DNA of 64,000 nt from Pseudomonas allokribbensis (GCF_014863605.1 NZ_CP062252.1:1993001-2057000), one strand, 5' to 3'; numbered from the stretch's first letter, positions 1 to 10,229 are shown. Numbers and translations: made by a program. Notes: generated by a model not told the origin, from the letters alone.

Positions 1-56
1 TTGGTGAGCGAGTAGATTTCGGGTGTGGCGCCAGCGTGTTCGGTAAAGGTATTCAT
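1..56 (-). CDS. ABC transporter ATP-binding protein, 5' end only
   Basis: Only the first 18 or so codons lie in the window: an ATG read leftward from position 56 opens a frame beginning MNTFTEHAGATPEIYSLT that runs off the left edge. It starts 14 nt after the stop of the permease gene on the same strand, which is the usual arrangement for the ATPase of a nitrate/sulfonate/taurine-type importer. No Walker motif is visible in so short a piece, so the assignment comes from position and neighbour only. Confidence 0.5.
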   Translation of the reverse strand, partial: MNTFTEHAGATPEIYSLT

Positions 57-70
57 CACATCGAATCCCG

Positions 71-1816
71 TCAGTTCAGGCGAAGTTTGTTTTCGGCCAT
101 GGCGTACATCGGCCGCCAGACCAAGCGATTGAAGGCCACGACAAAGAACGACATCACCACCACGCCGAGGGTGATTTTCGGGAAGTCACCGGCAGCCGTG
201 GTTTGCGCGATGTAGGCGCCGAGGCCGTGGGCGACGACCTTGTCCTGCCCCCAGGACACGAATTCGGAAACGATGCTGGCGTTCCACGCACCGCCCGAGG
301 CGGTGATGGCGCCGGTCACGTAATACGGGAAGATCCCCGGCAGCATGACCTTGCGCCACCACAGCCAGCCGCGAATGCGGAAGTTGGCGGCGGCTTCCTT
401 GAAATCATTGGGGAAGGCGCTGGCCCCGGCGATCACGTTGAACAGGATGTACCACTGGGTGCCGAGCACGATCAGCGGACTGAGCCAGATGTCCGGGTTC
501 AACTGGTAACGCAGGATCACAATGACGAACACCGGGAACAGCAGGTTCGCCGGGAACGCCGCGAGGAACTGCGCCAGCGGCTGGATCTTTTCTGCCAATG
601 CCGGTCGCAGGCCGATCATCACGCCCAGCGGCACCCAGATCAGCGAGGCGATGAAGATCAACCCGGCCACTCGCAGCAGGGTAAACAACCCCATCAACAA
701 CACATGCCCGACCTCGGCCAACGTTACTTCGGTGCCGACGTACAGCGCGATGTGGTAGAGCGCATAGGCGGTCAGCAACCCGATAAACGAGCCCCAGATC
801 CAGTCAATCGCCTTGGTGGTGGCGGGGCTTTCCGAGGCCATGGCCTTGCGCGCCGAACGCGGCAAGCTCAGGCGCATGTTGCCGAGCCGGCTGATGACGC
901 GGGTGACGGGGCGCAAAATGCGCTGGATCAACCGGGTGCGCTGGATCAGATTCAGTACCCAGGACTCCGGCGCGGCGGTCTGCGATGCGGTGTTTTCCAT
1001 GCGGAACTTGTCGGCCCACGCCACCAGCGGGCGGAACAGGAACTGGTCATAGATCAGGATGACCACGACCATCGTCAGGATGACGTAGCCCACCGCGTGC
1101 ATGTCTTTTTGCGCGATGGCCATGGCCAGGAACGAACCGATCCCCGGCAGGGTGATGGTCTGGTCGCCGACGGTGATCGCTTCGGACGCCACCACGAAAA
1201 ACCAGCCGCCGGACATGCTCATCATCATGTTCCAGACCAGTCCGGGCATGGCGAAGGGCACGTCGAGCTTCCAGAATTTCTGCCAGCCGGACAGTTGCAG
1301 GTTGGTCGATACCTCCACCAGATCCCGCGGCAGCATGCGCAGCGACTGGTAGAAGCTGAAGGTCATGTTCCATGCCTGGCTGGTGAAAATGGCAAAGATC
1401 GCGGCGAGTTCCGCGCCTAGCACCCGTCCTGGAAACAACAATAGAAAGAAGGTCACGGTGAAAGAGATGTAACCCAGCACGGGCACCGATTGCAGGATGT
1501 CCAGCACCGGCACCAACAGTTTTTCGGCCCGACGGCTTTTCGCCGCCAAGGTGCCGTAGAGCAGGGTGAACACCAGTGCCGCGACCATCGCCGCGAGCAT
1601 GCGCAGGGTGGTGCGCATGGCATATTCGGGCAGGTTGCTTGGGTCCAGGGACACCACTTCACTTTGCAGGGAGCCGATCGGGGCCCAGGTTTCCCGGGCA
1701 CCGATGGAGAAAAACAGCAAAAAGCCGATCACCAGCGGCAGGGCGATCAAGTCCCAGCGATTGGGCAGCAGGCGCCGTGTCGTGGCCGGGATGTAGTGAC
1801 GGAACACTTTATTCAT
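71..1816 (-). CDS. ABC transporter permease with two fused permease domains
   Basis: A 581-residue inner-membrane protein with two binding-protein-dependent transport permease domains in one chain. Each half has several membrane segments and an EAA-type coupling loop: near residues 175-205 (EVSTNLQLSGWQKFWKLDVP) and near 475-505 (KEAAANFRIRGWLWWRKVMLP). Most NitT/TauT/SsuC permeases are about 250 residues and dimerise; this one is double length, so it probably supplies the whole channel. I start it at the ATG at 1816 (MNKVFRHYIP), which has AGGAC upstream; an in-frame start at 1888 would add 24 polar residues. It is followed by an ATPase gene. The substrate cannot be told from sequence. Confidence 0.85.
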   Translation of the reverse strand: MNKVFRHYIPATTRRLLPNRWDLIALPLVIGFLLFFSIGARETWAPIGSLQSEVVSLDPSNLPEYAMRTTLRMLAAMVAALVFTLLYGTLAAKSRRAEKLLVPVLDILQSVPVLGYISFTVTFFLLLFPGRVLGAELAAIFAIFTSQAWNMTFSFYQSLRMLPRDLVEVSTNLQLSGWQKFWKLDVPFAMPGLVWNMMMSMSGGWFFVVASEAITVGDQTITLPGIGSFLAMAIAQKDMHAVGYVILTMVVVILIYDQFLFRPLVAWADKFRMENTASQTAAPESWVLNLIQRTRLIQRILRPVTRVISRLGNMRLSLPRSARKAMASESPATTKAIDWIWGSFIGLLTAYALYHIALYVGTEVTLAEVGHVLLMGLFTLLRVAGLIFIASLIWVPLGVMIGLRPALAEKIQPLAQFLAAFPANLLFPVFVIVILRYQLNPDIWLSPLIVLGTQWYILFNVIAGASAFPNDFKEAAANFRIRGWLWWRKVMLPGIFPYYVTGAITASGGAWNASIVSEFVSWGQDKVVAHGLGAYIAQTTAAGDFPKITLGVVVMSFFVVAFNRLVWRPMYAMAENKLRLN

Positions 1817-2111
1817 AAGCAGTGAGTCCTGCAGCGTTCTGAATGGAGGCGCGGCTGTCTGAGCGTAGCTTCTGTCTGCATTGCGCACCCGGGAACGAGC
1901 GGGCGCTCAATCCATGACTTCAAGCAGGAAGTGGATGCTGCGGACCCGGTGAATTCGCCGGGTCGAGAGGGTTGGCGCATCCGGTTTCGGGCCGGATACG
2001 CAACTTGCGCGGATTGTATATTTCGGAATGTTACAGGGGCGTAAAAAACACCGCCCGCGAGGACTTTGCGTTAGTTCATTCAGCGTGCGTACAGGTTGAG
2101 GAGCCTGGGGG

Positions 2112-2930
2112 TTACTTGAACCGCCGCTCCACACCTTTTTCCACCAGGATCTTCGCCGAAATCTCTTCCACCGAAAAATGCGTGGAGTTGATGTGCGGGA
2201 TGTTCTCGCGGCGGAACAGGTTCTCCACTTCGCGGACTTCGAATTCGCACTGGGCGTAGCTCGAATAGCGGCTGTTGGGCTTGCGCTCGTTGCGGATCGC
2301 GGTGAGGCGGTCCGGGTCGATAGTCAGGCCGAACAGCTTGTGCTGGTGGGCGCGCAGGGCAGCCGGCAGTTGCAGGCGTTCCATGTCGTCTTCGGTCAGC
2401 GGATAGTTGGCCGCGCGGATGCCGAACTGCATCGCCATGTACAGACACGTCGGCGTCTTACCACAACGCGACACGCCCACTAGTATCAGGTCGGCCTTGT
2501 CGTAATAGTGGGTGCGGGCGCCGTCGTCGTTGTCGAGGGCGAAGTTCACCGCCTCGATCCGCTCCATGTAATTGGAGTTATGACCGATCGAATGGGATTT
2601 GCCGACGGTGTAGGAAGAATGCTCGGTCAGTTCCTGCTCGAGCGGGGCGAGGAAGGTCGAGAAGATGTCGATCATGAAACCATTGGAGGTTGCGAGAATC
2701 TCACGAATGTCCTGATTGACGATGGTGTCGAAGATGATCGGCCGGAAACCGTCGGTTTCAGCGGCTTTGTCGATTTGTTGTACCATGGCCCGCGCTTTTT
2801 CCACGCTGTCGATGTAGGGCCGCGTGAATTTGCTGAAGGTAATGTTTTCGAACTGCGCCAGAAGGCTTTGACCCAGGGTTTCGGCGGTGATGCCGGTGCC
2901 ATCGGAGATAAAGAAAGCAGATCGTTTCAT
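2112..2930 (-). CDS. ppsR: phosphoenolpyruvate synthase regulatory protein (kinase/pyrophosphorylase)
   Basis: A 272-residue protein of the former DUF299 family. These proteins inactivate PEP synthase by ADP-dependent phosphorylation of a threonine and reactivate it by Pi-dependent dephosphorylation. The N terminus [20 protein letters not shown] is typical, and the P-loop [10 protein letters not shown] sits near residues 150-160. The start is placed at 2930; an upstream in-frame ATG at 2996 would add 22 residues that do not resemble the family. It is divergent from ppsA, its expected target, 175 nt away, which supports the assignment. Confidence 0.93.
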   Translation of the reverse strand: MKRSAFFISDGTGITAETLGQSLLAQFENITFSKFTRPYIDSVEKARAMVQQIDKAAETDGFRPIIFDTIVNQDIREILATSNGFMIDIFSTFLAPLEQELTEHSSYTVGKSHSIGHNSNYMERIEAVNFALDNDDGARTHYYDKADLILVGVSRCGKTPTCLYMAMQFGIRAANYPLTEDDMERLQLPAALRAHQHKLFGLTIDPDRLTAIRNERKPNSRYSSYAQCEFEVREVENLFRRENIPHINSTHFSVEEISAKILVEKGVERRFK

Positions 2931-3104
2931 TTGCACCTTGGGCCTTAAGCTAGTGACGAATCTTGGATATGATAGGCGCGATTTGCCGGCCGCCATTGGC
3001 CCGCATTCTCACTTATTTTCCAGGTCCAGGCCATACAGCCGGCCAACGCTCCCCCGAGCCGCCGGTTTCTGAGCTTTTCCAACACAGTTAGTGGAGAGAT
3101 CACC

Positions 3105-5480
3105 TTGGTAGAGTACGTAGTTTCCCTCGATAAGCTCGGCAAACACGATGTTGAGCATGTGGGGGGCAAGAACGCATCCCTGGGCGAGATGATCAGTAAC
3201 CTGGCCGGTGCCGGTGTTTCGGTCCCCGGCGGCTTCGCCACGACGGCGCAGGCCTATCGCGACTTCCTGGAACTGAGCGGTCTGAACGATCAGATCCACA
3301 AGGCCCTCGATGCCCTGGACGTCGATGACGTCAATGCCCTGGCCAAGACCGGCGCCCAGATCCGCCAATGGATCATGGAAGCCGAATTCCCTGAAAAACT
3401 GAATGCCGAGATCCGCACCGCGTTCGCCGCGCTGTCGGCCGGCAATCCTGACGTGGCCGTGGCCGTGCGTTCCTCCGCCACCGCCGAAGACTTGCCGGAC
3501 GCTTCGTTCGCCGGTCAGCAGGAAACCTTCCTGAACATCCGTGGCGTTGAGAACGTCATTCGCGCGGCCAAGGAAGTGTTCGCTTCCCTGTTCAACGACC
3601 GTGCCATTTCCTACCGCGTGCACCAGGGCTTCGACCACAAACTGGTCGCCCTGTCGGCCGGCGTGCAGCGCATGGTGCGTTCGGAAACCGGCACCGCCGG
3701 CGTGATGTTCACCCTCGATACCGAATCCGGCTTCCGTGACGTGGTGTTCATCACCGGCGCCTACGGCCTGGGCGAAACCGTCGTACAAGGCGCGGTGAAC
3801 CCGGACGAGTTCTATGTCCACAAGGGCACGCTGGAGGCCGGTCGTCCGGCGATTCTGCGCCGCAACCTGGGCAGCAAGGCCATCAAGATGATCTACGGCG
3901 ACGAGGCCAAGGCCGGTCGTTCCGTGAAAACCGTTGATGTCGACAAGGCCGAGCGTGCGCGTTTCTGCCTGACCGACGCTGAAGTCAGCGAACTGGCCAA
4001 GCAGGCGATGATCATCGAGAAGCACTACGGCTGCCCGATGGACATCGAGTGGGCCAAGGACGGTGACGACGGCAAGCTGTACATCGTGCAGGCCCGTCCG
4101 GAAACCGTGAAGAGCCGCACTCAGGCCAACGTCATGGAACGTTACCTGTTGAAAGAAACCGGCACCGTGCTGGTGGAAGGCCGTGCCATCGGCCAGCGCA
4201 TCGGCGCCGGCAAGGTGCGGATCATCCGCGACGTGTCCGAGATGGACAAAGTCCAGCCGGGCGACGTGCTGGTCTCCGACATGACCGACCCGGACTGGGA
4301 ACCGGTCATGAAGCGCGCCAGCGCCATCGTTACCAACCGCGGCGGCCGTACCTGCCACGCGGCGATCATCGCCCGTGAACTGGGGATTCCAGCCGTTGTA
4401 GGTTGCGGCAACGCCACCCAGCTATTGAAAGATGGCCAGGGCGTGACCGTGTCCTGCGCCGAAGGCGACACCGGTTACATCTTCGAAGGCGAACTGGGCT
4501 TCGACATCAAGAAGAACTCCGTCGACGCCATGCCGGAGCTGCCGTTCAAGATCATGATGAACGTCGGCAACCCGGACCGCGCCTTCGATTTCGCGCAACT
4601 GCCGAACGCCGGTGTGGGCCTGGCCCGTCTGGAATTCATCATCAACCGCATGATCGGCGTCCACCCGAAAGCGCTGTTGAACTACGACGGCCTGCCGCAG
4701 GAAATCAAGGACAGCGTCGACAAGCGCATCGCCGGTTACGACGATCCGGTCGGCTTCTATGTCGAAAAACTGGTTGAAGGCATCAGCACCCTGGCGGCGG
4801 CGTTCGCACCGAAGAAGGTCATCGTGCGTCTGTCGGACTTCAAGTCCAACGAATACGCCAACCTGATCGGCGGCAAACTGTACGAGCCGGAAGAAGAGAA
4901 CCCGATGCTGGGCTTCCGTGGCGCGTCGCGTTACATCAGCGAATCGTTCCGTGACTGCTTCGAACTCGAGTGCCGTGCGCTGAAACGCGTGCGCAACGAG
5001 ATGGGCCTGACCAACGTCGAAATCATGGTGCCGTTCGTGCGTACCCTGGGCGAAGCCAGCCAGGTGGTCGATCTGCTCGCCGAAAACGGCCTGGCCCGTG
5101 GCGACAACGGCCTGCGCGTGATCATGATGTGCGAACTGCCGTCCAACGCGATCCTGGCCGAAGAATTCCTCGAATTCTTCGACGGTTTCTCGATCGGTTC
5201 CAACGACCTGACTCAGCTGACACTGGGTCTGGACCGTGACTCCGGGATCATCGCGCACCTGTTCGACGAGCGTAATCCGGCGGTCAAGAAGCTGCTGGCC
5301 AACGCGATTGCCGCGTGCAACAAGGCCGGCAAATACATCGGCATCTGCGGTCAGGGTCCTTCGGACCACCCGGACCTCGCCAAGTGGCTGATGGAACAAG
5401 GCATCGAAAGCGTTTCGCTGAACCCGGACTCCGTGCTGGAAACCTGGTTCTTCCTGGCTGAGGGTCAGGCGCAGGCCTGA
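3105..5480 (+). CDS. ppsA: phosphoenolpyruvate synthase
   Basis: A 791-residue cytoplasmic enzyme converting pyruvate, ATP and water to PEP, AMP and Pi, needed for gluconeogenesis from three-carbon compounds. Order of domains: N-terminal ATP-grasp region ([10 protein letters not shown] near residue 21), the phosphohistidine swivel domain with [12 protein letters not shown] around residue 415-430 (catalytic His), and the C-terminal PEP/pyruvate TIM barrel with [14 protein letters not shown] and [10 protein letters not shown]. Start codon is TTG at 3105 behind GGAGAG; the protein begins [12 protein letters not shown], the normal family start. Divergent from ppsR. A hairpin terminator follows at 5491. 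Confidence 0.97.
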   Translation: MVEYVVSLDKLGKHDVEHVGGKNASLGEMISNLAGAGVSVPGGFATTAQAYRDFLELSGLNDQIHKALDALDVDDVNALAKTGAQIRQWIMEAEFPEKLNAEIRTAFAALSAGNPDVAVAVRSSATAEDLPDASFAGQQETFLNIRGVENVIRAAKEVFASLFNDRAISYRVHQGFDHKLVALSAGVQRMVRSETGTAGVMFTLDTESGFRDVVFITGAYGLGETVVQGAVNPDEFYVHKGTLEAGRPAILRRNLGSKAIKMIYGDEAKAGRSVKTVDVDKAERARFCLTDAEVSELAKQAMIIEKHYGCPMDIEWAKDGDDGKLYIVQARPETVKSRTQANVMERYLLKETGTVLVEGRAIGQRIGAGKVRIIRDVSEMDKVQPGDVLVSDMTDPDWEPVMKRASAIVTNRGGRTCHAAIIARELGIPAVVGCGNATQLLKDGQGVTVSCAEGDTGYIFEGELGFDIKKNSVDAMPELPFKIMMNVGNPDRAFDFAQLPNAGVGLARLEFIINRMIGVHPKALLNYDGLPQEIKDSVDKRIAGYDDPVGFYVEKLVEGISTLAAAFAPKKVIVRLSDFKSNEYANLIGGKLYEPEEENPMLGFRGASRYISESFRDCFELECRALKRVRNEMGLTNVEIMVPFVRTLGEASQVVDLLAENGLARGDNGLRVIMMCELPSNAILAEEFLEFFDGFSIGSNDLTQLTLGLDRDSGIIAHLFDERNPAVKKLLANAIAACNKAGKYIGICGQGPSDHPDLAKWLMEQGIESVSLNPDSVLETWFFLAEGQAQA

Positions 5481-5490
5481 TCGGTGAGTG

Positions 5491-5519
5491 AAGAGGTCGG
5501 TCCCTGACCGGCCTCTTTA
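5491..5519 (+). terminator. intrinsic terminator after ppsA
   Basis: AAGAGGTCGGT pairs with ACCGGCCTCTT (one T-G wobble) across a CCCTG loop, followed by only a short T run. It lies 11 nt after the ppsA stop. Confidence 0.65.
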
Positions 5520-5573
5520 GGATTCAAGTAGGGCGAGCTCTCCGGATGCCGCCCTTTTTTGTGCAAGAGCATT

Positions 5574-6563
5574 ATGCAAAGCAGCAGTGACCTATTTCCT
5601 GTCGCCCTGATCAGCGCCGAACGACGCGGTGATCTGAGCGAAGACGTATACCGCTTGAAACCGGGCAACAGCCCTGACTGGTCCGTGGAAATCGCGGTGA
5701 CCCGTCTCGGCATGGCCGATGAACCGGCGACACGCGGCGTACCGGTGATTTTGCTGCATGGCAGCTTTTCCAATCGGCGCTTCTGGTTCTCCCCGAAAGG
5801 GCTGGGGCTGGGCGCCTACCTGACGCGTCTGGGTTTCGATGTGTGGATCCCGGAAATGCGCGGCCACGGCCTGTCCCAGCGTAACGAGGACTACCGCCGC
5901 AACCGCGTCGCCGACTACGCCCGTTACGATCTGCCGGCCATCGCCGCGTTCGTGCGTGAGCAGAGCGGGCAGGTTCCGCACTGGATCGGTCATTCGCTGG
6001 GCGGCATCACCCTGGCGGCAGCGCTGGGCGGCGAATACCTCGGTGAACCGGCCGTGGCGTCGGCGGCGTTTTTCGGCACGCAGGTCAGCCGTACGTACTG
6101 GCCGTTGAAAATTCCGCCGGTGGAGTGGAGCGGACGCTTCATTCTCAAGCGTTTTGCCCAGTTGTCTGGCTCGCGGCTCAAGCGTGGCCCCGAAGATGAG
6201 CCGATCGGCCTGGCGCTGGAAAGCATGCGCTGGTACGGCCTGTTCGGGCGTTTTGGCGACAAGGACAAGGATTGGTGGGCGGGGCTCGCTGATGTTCAGG
6301 TGCCTGTCTTGGCGGTGACGGCGGCTGGCGATCATCAGGATCCGGCGTGGGCCTGTCGCAAACTGTTCGATCAGATCGGTTCCGAGCACAAGCAATTCAT
6401 CAATCTGGGACGCGAGCAGGGCTTCAACGACAATTTCGGCCATGTCGAGATGTTGGTGAGCAAGGCTGCCCAGGCTGAAGTCTGGCCGCTGGTGGCGCGC
6501 TGGCTGGCGGATCAGCACTCGCCGTTGCTGGGCGAAAAGCCCGATCTGGCAGCGGCGGTGTGA
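5574..6563 (+). CDS. alpha/beta hydrolase
   Basis: A 329-residue alpha/beta-hydrolase-fold protein without a signal peptide. The nucleophile elbow is IGHSLGG near residue 140, the oxyanion-side motif is LLHGSFSNRRFW near residue 62, and a late His in FGHVEML near residue 300 and Asp in AAGDHQDP near 255 complete a plausible Ser-Asp-His triad. The start is the ATG at 5574 (MQSSSDLFPV); an upstream in-frame ATG at 5559 lies against the ppsA terminator. It sits between ppsA and rraA, as in other pseudomonads. Substrate unknown. Confidence 0.85.
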   Translation: MQSSSDLFPVALISAERRGDLSEDVYRLKPGNSPDWSVEIAVTRLGMADEPATRGVPVILLHGSFSNRRFWFSPKGLGLGAYLTRLGFDVWIPEMRGHGLSQRNEDYRRNRVADYARYDLPAIAAFVREQSGQVPHWIGHSLGGITLAAALGGEYLGEPAVASAAFFGTQVSRTYWPLKIPPVEWSGRFILKRFAQLSGSRLKRGPEDEPIGLALESMRWYGLFGRFGDKDKDWWAGLADVQVPVLAVTAAGDHQDPAWACRKLFDQIGSEHKQFINLGREQGFNDNFGHVEMLVSKAAQAEVWPLVARWLADQHSPLLGEKPDLAAAV

Positions 6564-6789
6564 TCGGAACACGCTGAAAAGGGCATTTCGTTCGAGTCGG
6601 CTTGCGGCTAAGATATGACGCATTGGGCGGTTCTGGTCATATTTAGTGACTGTTTCGCTATTACGTTTCAGCCTTTGTTCAGGTTCGGTCAGCGACCATT
6701 GCATGGACTAAGGTAAACAGCGACCGCCGGGACTCGTTTCAATAGAGTGCGACATCCTTGATCGTCTTCCTTGTTACAGGAGTTTTTCG

Positions 6790-7281
6790 ATGAACCATTA
6801 CCTTACGCCTGACCTGTGCGACGCCTATCCGGAGCTGGTGCAGGTGCTGGAACCGATGTTCAGCAATTTCGGCGGCCGTGATTCCTTCGGCGGCGAAATC
6901 GTGACCATCAAGTGCTTCGAAGACAACTCGCTGGTCAAGGAACAAGCCGAACTCAAGGGCAACGGCAAGGTGCTGGTGGTCGATGGCGGTGGTTCCCTGC
7001 GCTGCGCGCTGCTGGGTGACATGATCGCCGAGAAAGCCGCGAAAAACGGTTGGGAAGGGCTGGTGATCTACGGTTGCATCCGCGATGTGGACGTCATCGC
7101 CCAGACCGATCTCGGTGTCCAGGCGCTGGCCAGCCACCCGAAGAAGACCGACAAGCGCGGTCTCGGCGACCTCAACGTGCCGGTGACGTTTGCGGGTGTC
7201 ACGTTTCATCCGGGCCAATACATCTATGCGGACAACAACGGCGTGATCATCTCGCCGAGCCCGCTGAAGATGCCTGAATAA
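6790..7281 (+). CDS. rraA: ribonuclease E activity regulator RraA
   Basis: A 163-residue protein of the RraA/menG-like fold that forms a trimer, binds the C-terminal scaffold of RNase E and inhibits mRNA decay. The family pattern is clear: [16 protein letters not shown] near the N terminus, [17 protein letters not shown], then [19 protein letters not shown]. An AGGAG ribosome-binding site lies 7 nt before the ATG. Some homologues with the full Gly-x20-Arg-Asp metal site act as oxaloacetate decarboxylase/HMG aldolase, so a metabolic side activity cannot be excluded. Confidence 0.93.
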   Translation: MNHYLTPDLCDAYPELVQVLEPMFSNFGGRDSFGGEIVTIKCFEDNSLVKEQAELKGNGKVLVVDGGGSLRCALLGDMIAEKAAKNGWEGLVIYGCIRDVDVIAQTDLGVQALASHPKKTDKRGLGDLNVPVTFAGVTFHPGQYIYADNNGVIISPSPLKMPE

Positions 7282-7306
7282 AATCGCGGTAAGCACTGGG
7301 GTGAGG

Positions 7307-8302
7307 ATGTTCGAGGAAGAAAACGCGCAATGGGGGCTGGTGCATGCCCTGGTGCTGGACGGTAAAGGCGGTGCGCGTTCGATAGCCCGGACTGATCTCG
7401 ACAGTTTGCAGCTGCAGGCACACGAAAGCCTGTGGCTGCACTGGGATCGCAGTCACCCGCAGACCCAGACCTGGCTGCGCAAATCCAGCGGACTCAACGA
7501 ATTCACCTGCGACCTGCTGCTGGAAGAGAATACTCGCCCACGGCTGTTGCCGCTGCCCGATTCCGAATTGCTGCTGTTTTTGCGCGGGGTCAATCTCAAT
7601 CCGGGTGCCGAGCCGGAAGACATGGTGTCGGTACGGATTTTCGCTTCAGCCCAGCGTGTGATTTCCCTGCGTTTGCGCCCATTGCGCGCCACCGATGAAC
7701 TGTTGGCGATGCTGGGGGAGGGCAAAGGCCCGAAAACCTCGTCCGAACTCATTCTCTATCTCGCTCAATACCTCACCAACAAGGTGCAGGATCTGGTCAC
7801 TTGCCTCTCGGAAGTGGTGGATGAAGAGGAAGAAAAACTGGATGCCGACGAACGGTATACTCCCGAGCACGGTGCCATTTTGCACATCCGTCGCCGGGCG
7901 GCCGGACTGAAGCGTTTTCTTGCGCCGCAGCGGGACATTTTCGGACAGCTGACGCGGATAAAACTGCCCTGGTTCGTCGATGACGACGCCGACTACTGGA
8001 ACGAATTGAACAACAGCCTGACCCGCTATCTCGAAGAGCTCGAATTGACCCGAGAGCGCGTGGGGCTTGTGCTGGACACCGAAGACCGGCGTTTGAGCGT
8101 GCGCATGAATCGCACCATGTACCGCTTCGGAATCATCACCGGGATCTTTTTGCCGATGAGTTTTCTCACCGGCCTGCTGGGGATCAATGTCGGCGGAATT
8201 CCGCTTTCCGGGAGCCCCTACGGATTCCTTGTGGCGTGCCTGCTGATGGTCTCGGTGGCGCTCGGACAATGGTGGTTGTTCCGCCGTTTGCGCTGGGTAT
8301 GA
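7307..8302 (+). CDS. cmaX: CorA-family divalent cation transporter (ZntB-like)
   Basis: A 331-residue member of the CorA/ZntB family. It has a large N-terminal cytoplasmic alpha/beta and helical region, then two C-terminal membrane segments with the signature GIN in LLGINVGGIP between them and a short basic cytoplasmic tail (FRRLRWV). Either Mg, Zn or another divalent cation could be carried. The start is ATG 7307 (MFEEENAQWG); a GTG two codons earlier at 7301 is possible. It precedes crfX and cmpX, matching the conserved pseudomonad order cmaX-crfX-cmpX-sigX-oprF, from which I take the symbol. Confidence 0.85.
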   Translation: MFEEENAQWGLVHALVLDGKGGARSIARTDLDSLQLQAHESLWLHWDRSHPQTQTWLRKSSGLNEFTCDLLLEENTRPRLLPLPDSELLLFLRGVNLNPGAEPEDMVSVRIFASAQRVISLRLRPLRATDELLAMLGEGKGPKTSSELILYLAQYLTNKVQDLVTCLSEVVDEEEEKLDADERYTPEHGAILHIRRRAAGLKRFLAPQRDIFGQLTRIKLPWFVDDDADYWNELNNSLTRYLEELELTRERVGLVLDTEDRRLSVRMNRTMYRFGIITGIFLPMSFLTGLLGINVGGIPLSGSPYGFLVACLLMVSVALGQWWLFRRLRWV

Positions 8303-8365
8303 CGATGCGCCATGTGACCCGACCAAATTTGCCCGCGTCTTTCACAGACATCACGAGAGGTGCGT

Positions 8366-8614
8366 ATGCACGATCCGTTTGAACAGTCTTTGCGCGACAT
8401 GCTCAACGCCTCGCCGTCCAGCCGCGACGACGATGCCTGTCTGGGCCGCGTACTCAAAACCGCCAACCGCCAGGTCGGCGCCGGCGATCTGTTCAGCCTG
8501 CTGGGCCGTTGGCTGCCCGCGCTGATGATCGCCCTGAACAACGGCTCGGCCCATGTCGCGCCGGTTTCCCGTCTTCGTAAACCTACCGCTCGCACTGCTG
8601 ATAAGGCTGATTGA
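8366..8614 (+). CDS. crfX: small protein CrfX
   Basis: An 82-residue protein with no recognised domain, starting at ATG 8366 with GAGAGG ending 5 nt upstream. It has an acidic/polar N-terminal half (MHDPFEQSLRDML), a short hydrophobic stretch around residues 43-58 (LFSLLGRWLPALMIALNN) and a basic C terminus. Its stop lies 2 nt before the start of cmpX, so the two are translated together. Identification as CrfX rests on size and position upstream of cmpX-sigX-oprF. Its biochemical role is not known to me. Confidence 0.75.
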   Translation: MHDPFEQSLRDMLNASPSSRDDDACLGRVLKTANRQVGAGDLFSLLGRWLPALMIALNNGSAHVAPVSRLRKPTARTADKAD

Positions 8615-8616
8615 AT

Positions 8617-9441
8617 ATGGAACTTGATCTCTGGACTCAGAGCCTCGTCACGGCAATGACTGCGTTGTGGACCAAAGTCGCTAATTTCATCCCGAACCTG
8701 TTCGGCGCACTGGTGGTGCTGCTGTTGGGCTTCGTGGTGGCCAAGCTGCTGGACACCCTGTTGTCCAAACTGCTGGCCAAGCTCGGTCTGGATCGCCTGA
8801 TGGGCGGCACCGGGCTGACCAAATTGATGTCCCGTGCGGGACTGCAAGTGCCGATCTCGACCCTGATCGGAAAAATCGTGTATTGGTTCGTTCTGCTGAT
8901 TTTCCTGGTTTCTGCAGCAGAATCCCTTGGGCTTGAGCGGGTTTCAGCTACGCTGGACATGCTGGCGCTGTATGTACCGAAAGTTTTCGGCGCAGCCCTG
9001 GTGCTGCTGGTCGGTGTATTGCTGGCGCAGCTGGCCAACGGTCTGGTGCGCGGTGCGGCAGAAGGCGTGGGTCTGGACTACGCTTCAGGGCTTGGGCGAA
9101 TTGCCCAAGGCTTGGTGATCATCATCAGTATCTCGGTCGCGATCAGTCAGCTCGAGGTCAAGACCGACCTGCTGAACCATGTGATCGTCATCGTATTGAT
9201 TACCGTTGGTCTGGCGGTTGCGCTGGCCATGGGCCTGGGAAGCCGGGAAATTGCCGGTCAGATTCTTGCGGGAATCTATGTGCGTGAGTTGTATCAGGTT
9301 GGGCAACAAGTGCGTGTTGGCGAGGTCGAAGGCCAGATCGAAGAGATCGGCACGGTTAAGACTACATTGCTGACCGATGAGGGTGAGCTAGTCTCACTCT
9401 CCAATCGGATCCTGCTGGAACAGCATGTGAGTAGCCGCTAA
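8617..9441 (+). CDS. cmpX: small-conductance mechanosensitive channel family protein CmpX
   Basis: A 274-residue inner-membrane protein of the MscS/TM-helix family. Several hydrophobic helices are visible: LFGALVVLLLGFVVAKLLD near 28-46, YWFVLLIFLVSAAESLGLE near 90-108, FGAALVLLVGVLLAQLANG near 127-145, and two more before residue 205. A soluble MscS-like beta region follows (EVEGQIEEIGTVKTTLLTDE). ATG 8617 is chosen over an upstream in-frame TTG. It sits directly upstream of sigX. In P. aeruginosa its loss affects membrane properties and SigX activity; that is knowledge of the family, not visible here. Confidence 0.88.
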   Translation: MELDLWTQSLVTAMTALWTKVANFIPNLFGALVVLLLGFVVAKLLDTLLSKLLAKLGLDRLMGGTGLTKLMSRAGLQVPISTLIGKIVYWFVLLIFLVSAAESLGLERVSATLDMLALYVPKVFGAALVLLVGVLLAQLANGLVRGAAEGVGLDYASGLGRIAQGLVIIISISVAISQLEVKTDLLNHVIVIVLITVGLAVALAMGLGSREIAGQILAGIYVRELYQVGQQVRVGEVEGQIEEIGTVKTTLLTDEGELVSLSNRILLEQHVSSR

Positions 9442-9476
9442 CCCGGCAAACCCTGCTAATGTATGCCGCCGCAAAA

Positions 9477-9494
9477 TGCCAGCTGATGCTGGCA
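9477..9494. repeat. perfect hairpin between cmpX and sigX
   Basis: TGCCAGC and GCTGGCA flank a TGAT loop, 7 perfect base pairs in the short cmpX-sigX gap, 36 nt after the cmpX stop. No T run follows on the plus strand, so it is not a standard terminator; it could be an attenuating or RNA-stabilising structure ahead of sigX. Confidence 0.5.
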
Positions 9495-9531
9495 GCGGTG
9501 GACATTGACCTGACTGTCGGCACGACTTGTT

Positions 9532-10122
9532 TTGAATAAAGCCCAAACGCTATCCACGCGCTACGACCCCCGCGAGCTCTCTGATGAGGAGTTGGTCGCG
9601 CGCTCGCATACCGAGCTGTTTCACGTGACGCGCGCCTATGAAGAACTGATGCGGCGTTACCAGCGAACATTATTTAACGTTTGTGCGCGGTATCTTGGGA
9701 ACGATCGCGACGCAGACGATGTCTGTCAGGAAGTGATGTTGAAGGTGCTGTACGGCCTGAAGAACTTCGAGGGGAAATCGAAGTTCAAGACATGGCTATA
9801 TAGCATCACTTACAACGAATGCATCACGCAGTATCGGAAGGAACGGCGAAAGCGTCGCTTGATGGACGCACTGAGTCTTGACCCCCTCGAGGAAGCGTCT
9901 GAAGAAAAGGCGCCGAAACCCGAGGAGAAGGGCGGACTCGATCGCTGGCTGGTGTATGTGAACCCGATTGACCGTGAAATTCTGGTGCTTCGATTTGTCG
10001 CAGAGCTGGAATTTCAGGAGATCGCAGACATCATGCACATGGGTTTGAGTGCTACAAAAATGCGGTACAAACGTGCTCTAGATAAATTGCGTGAGAAATT
10101 TGCAGGCATTGCTGAAACTTAG
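9532..10122 (+). CDS. sigX: ECF sigma factor SigX
   Basis: A 196-residue extracytoplasmic-function sigma factor. Region 2 is visible around residues 55-95 (YLGNDRDADDVCQEVMLKVL, then KFKTWLYSITYNE), and region 4 around 145-190 (DREILVLRFVAELEFQEIAD, then a helix-turn-helix with KMRYKRALDKLREKF). The start is TTG at 9532, giving MNKAQTLSTRYDP; no good ribosome-binding site precedes it. Unlike most ECF factors, there is no adjacent anti-sigma gene. It lies immediately upstream of oprF, which SigX transcribes in pseudomonads; it also affects fatty-acid synthesis and membrane fluidity. Confidence 0.94.
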   Translation: MNKAQTLSTRYDPRELSDEELVARSHTELFHVTRAYEELMRRYQRTLFNVCARYLGNDRDADDVCQEVMLKVLYGLKNFEGKSKFKTWLYSITYNECITQYRKERRKRRLMDALSLDPLEEASEEKAPKPEEKGGLDRWLVYVNPIDREILVLRFVAELEFQEIADIMHMGLSATKMRYKRALDKLREKFAGIAET

Positions 10123-10148
10123 TTCAGCGCAAATATCTCTTACGTGTA

Positions 10149-10170
10149 GGCAAGTTCTGATAGACTTGCC
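10149..10170. repeat. hairpin between sigX and oprF
   Basis: GGCAAGT and ACTTGCC form 7 perfect pairs around an 8-nt loop, just after sigX. There is no T tract, so termination would be weak at most; partial readthrough from sigX into oprF is plausible. Confidence 0.5.
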
Positions 10171-10229
10171 GCCGAGTTGTCCCCCGGTTTGCGGGACTGC
10201 TTCACAATCACCAGATGGGGATTTAACGG

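Noticed and set aside
10149..10170. Terminator between sigX and oprF
   Set aside because: The stem is good but there is no T tract; recorded as a hairpin only.
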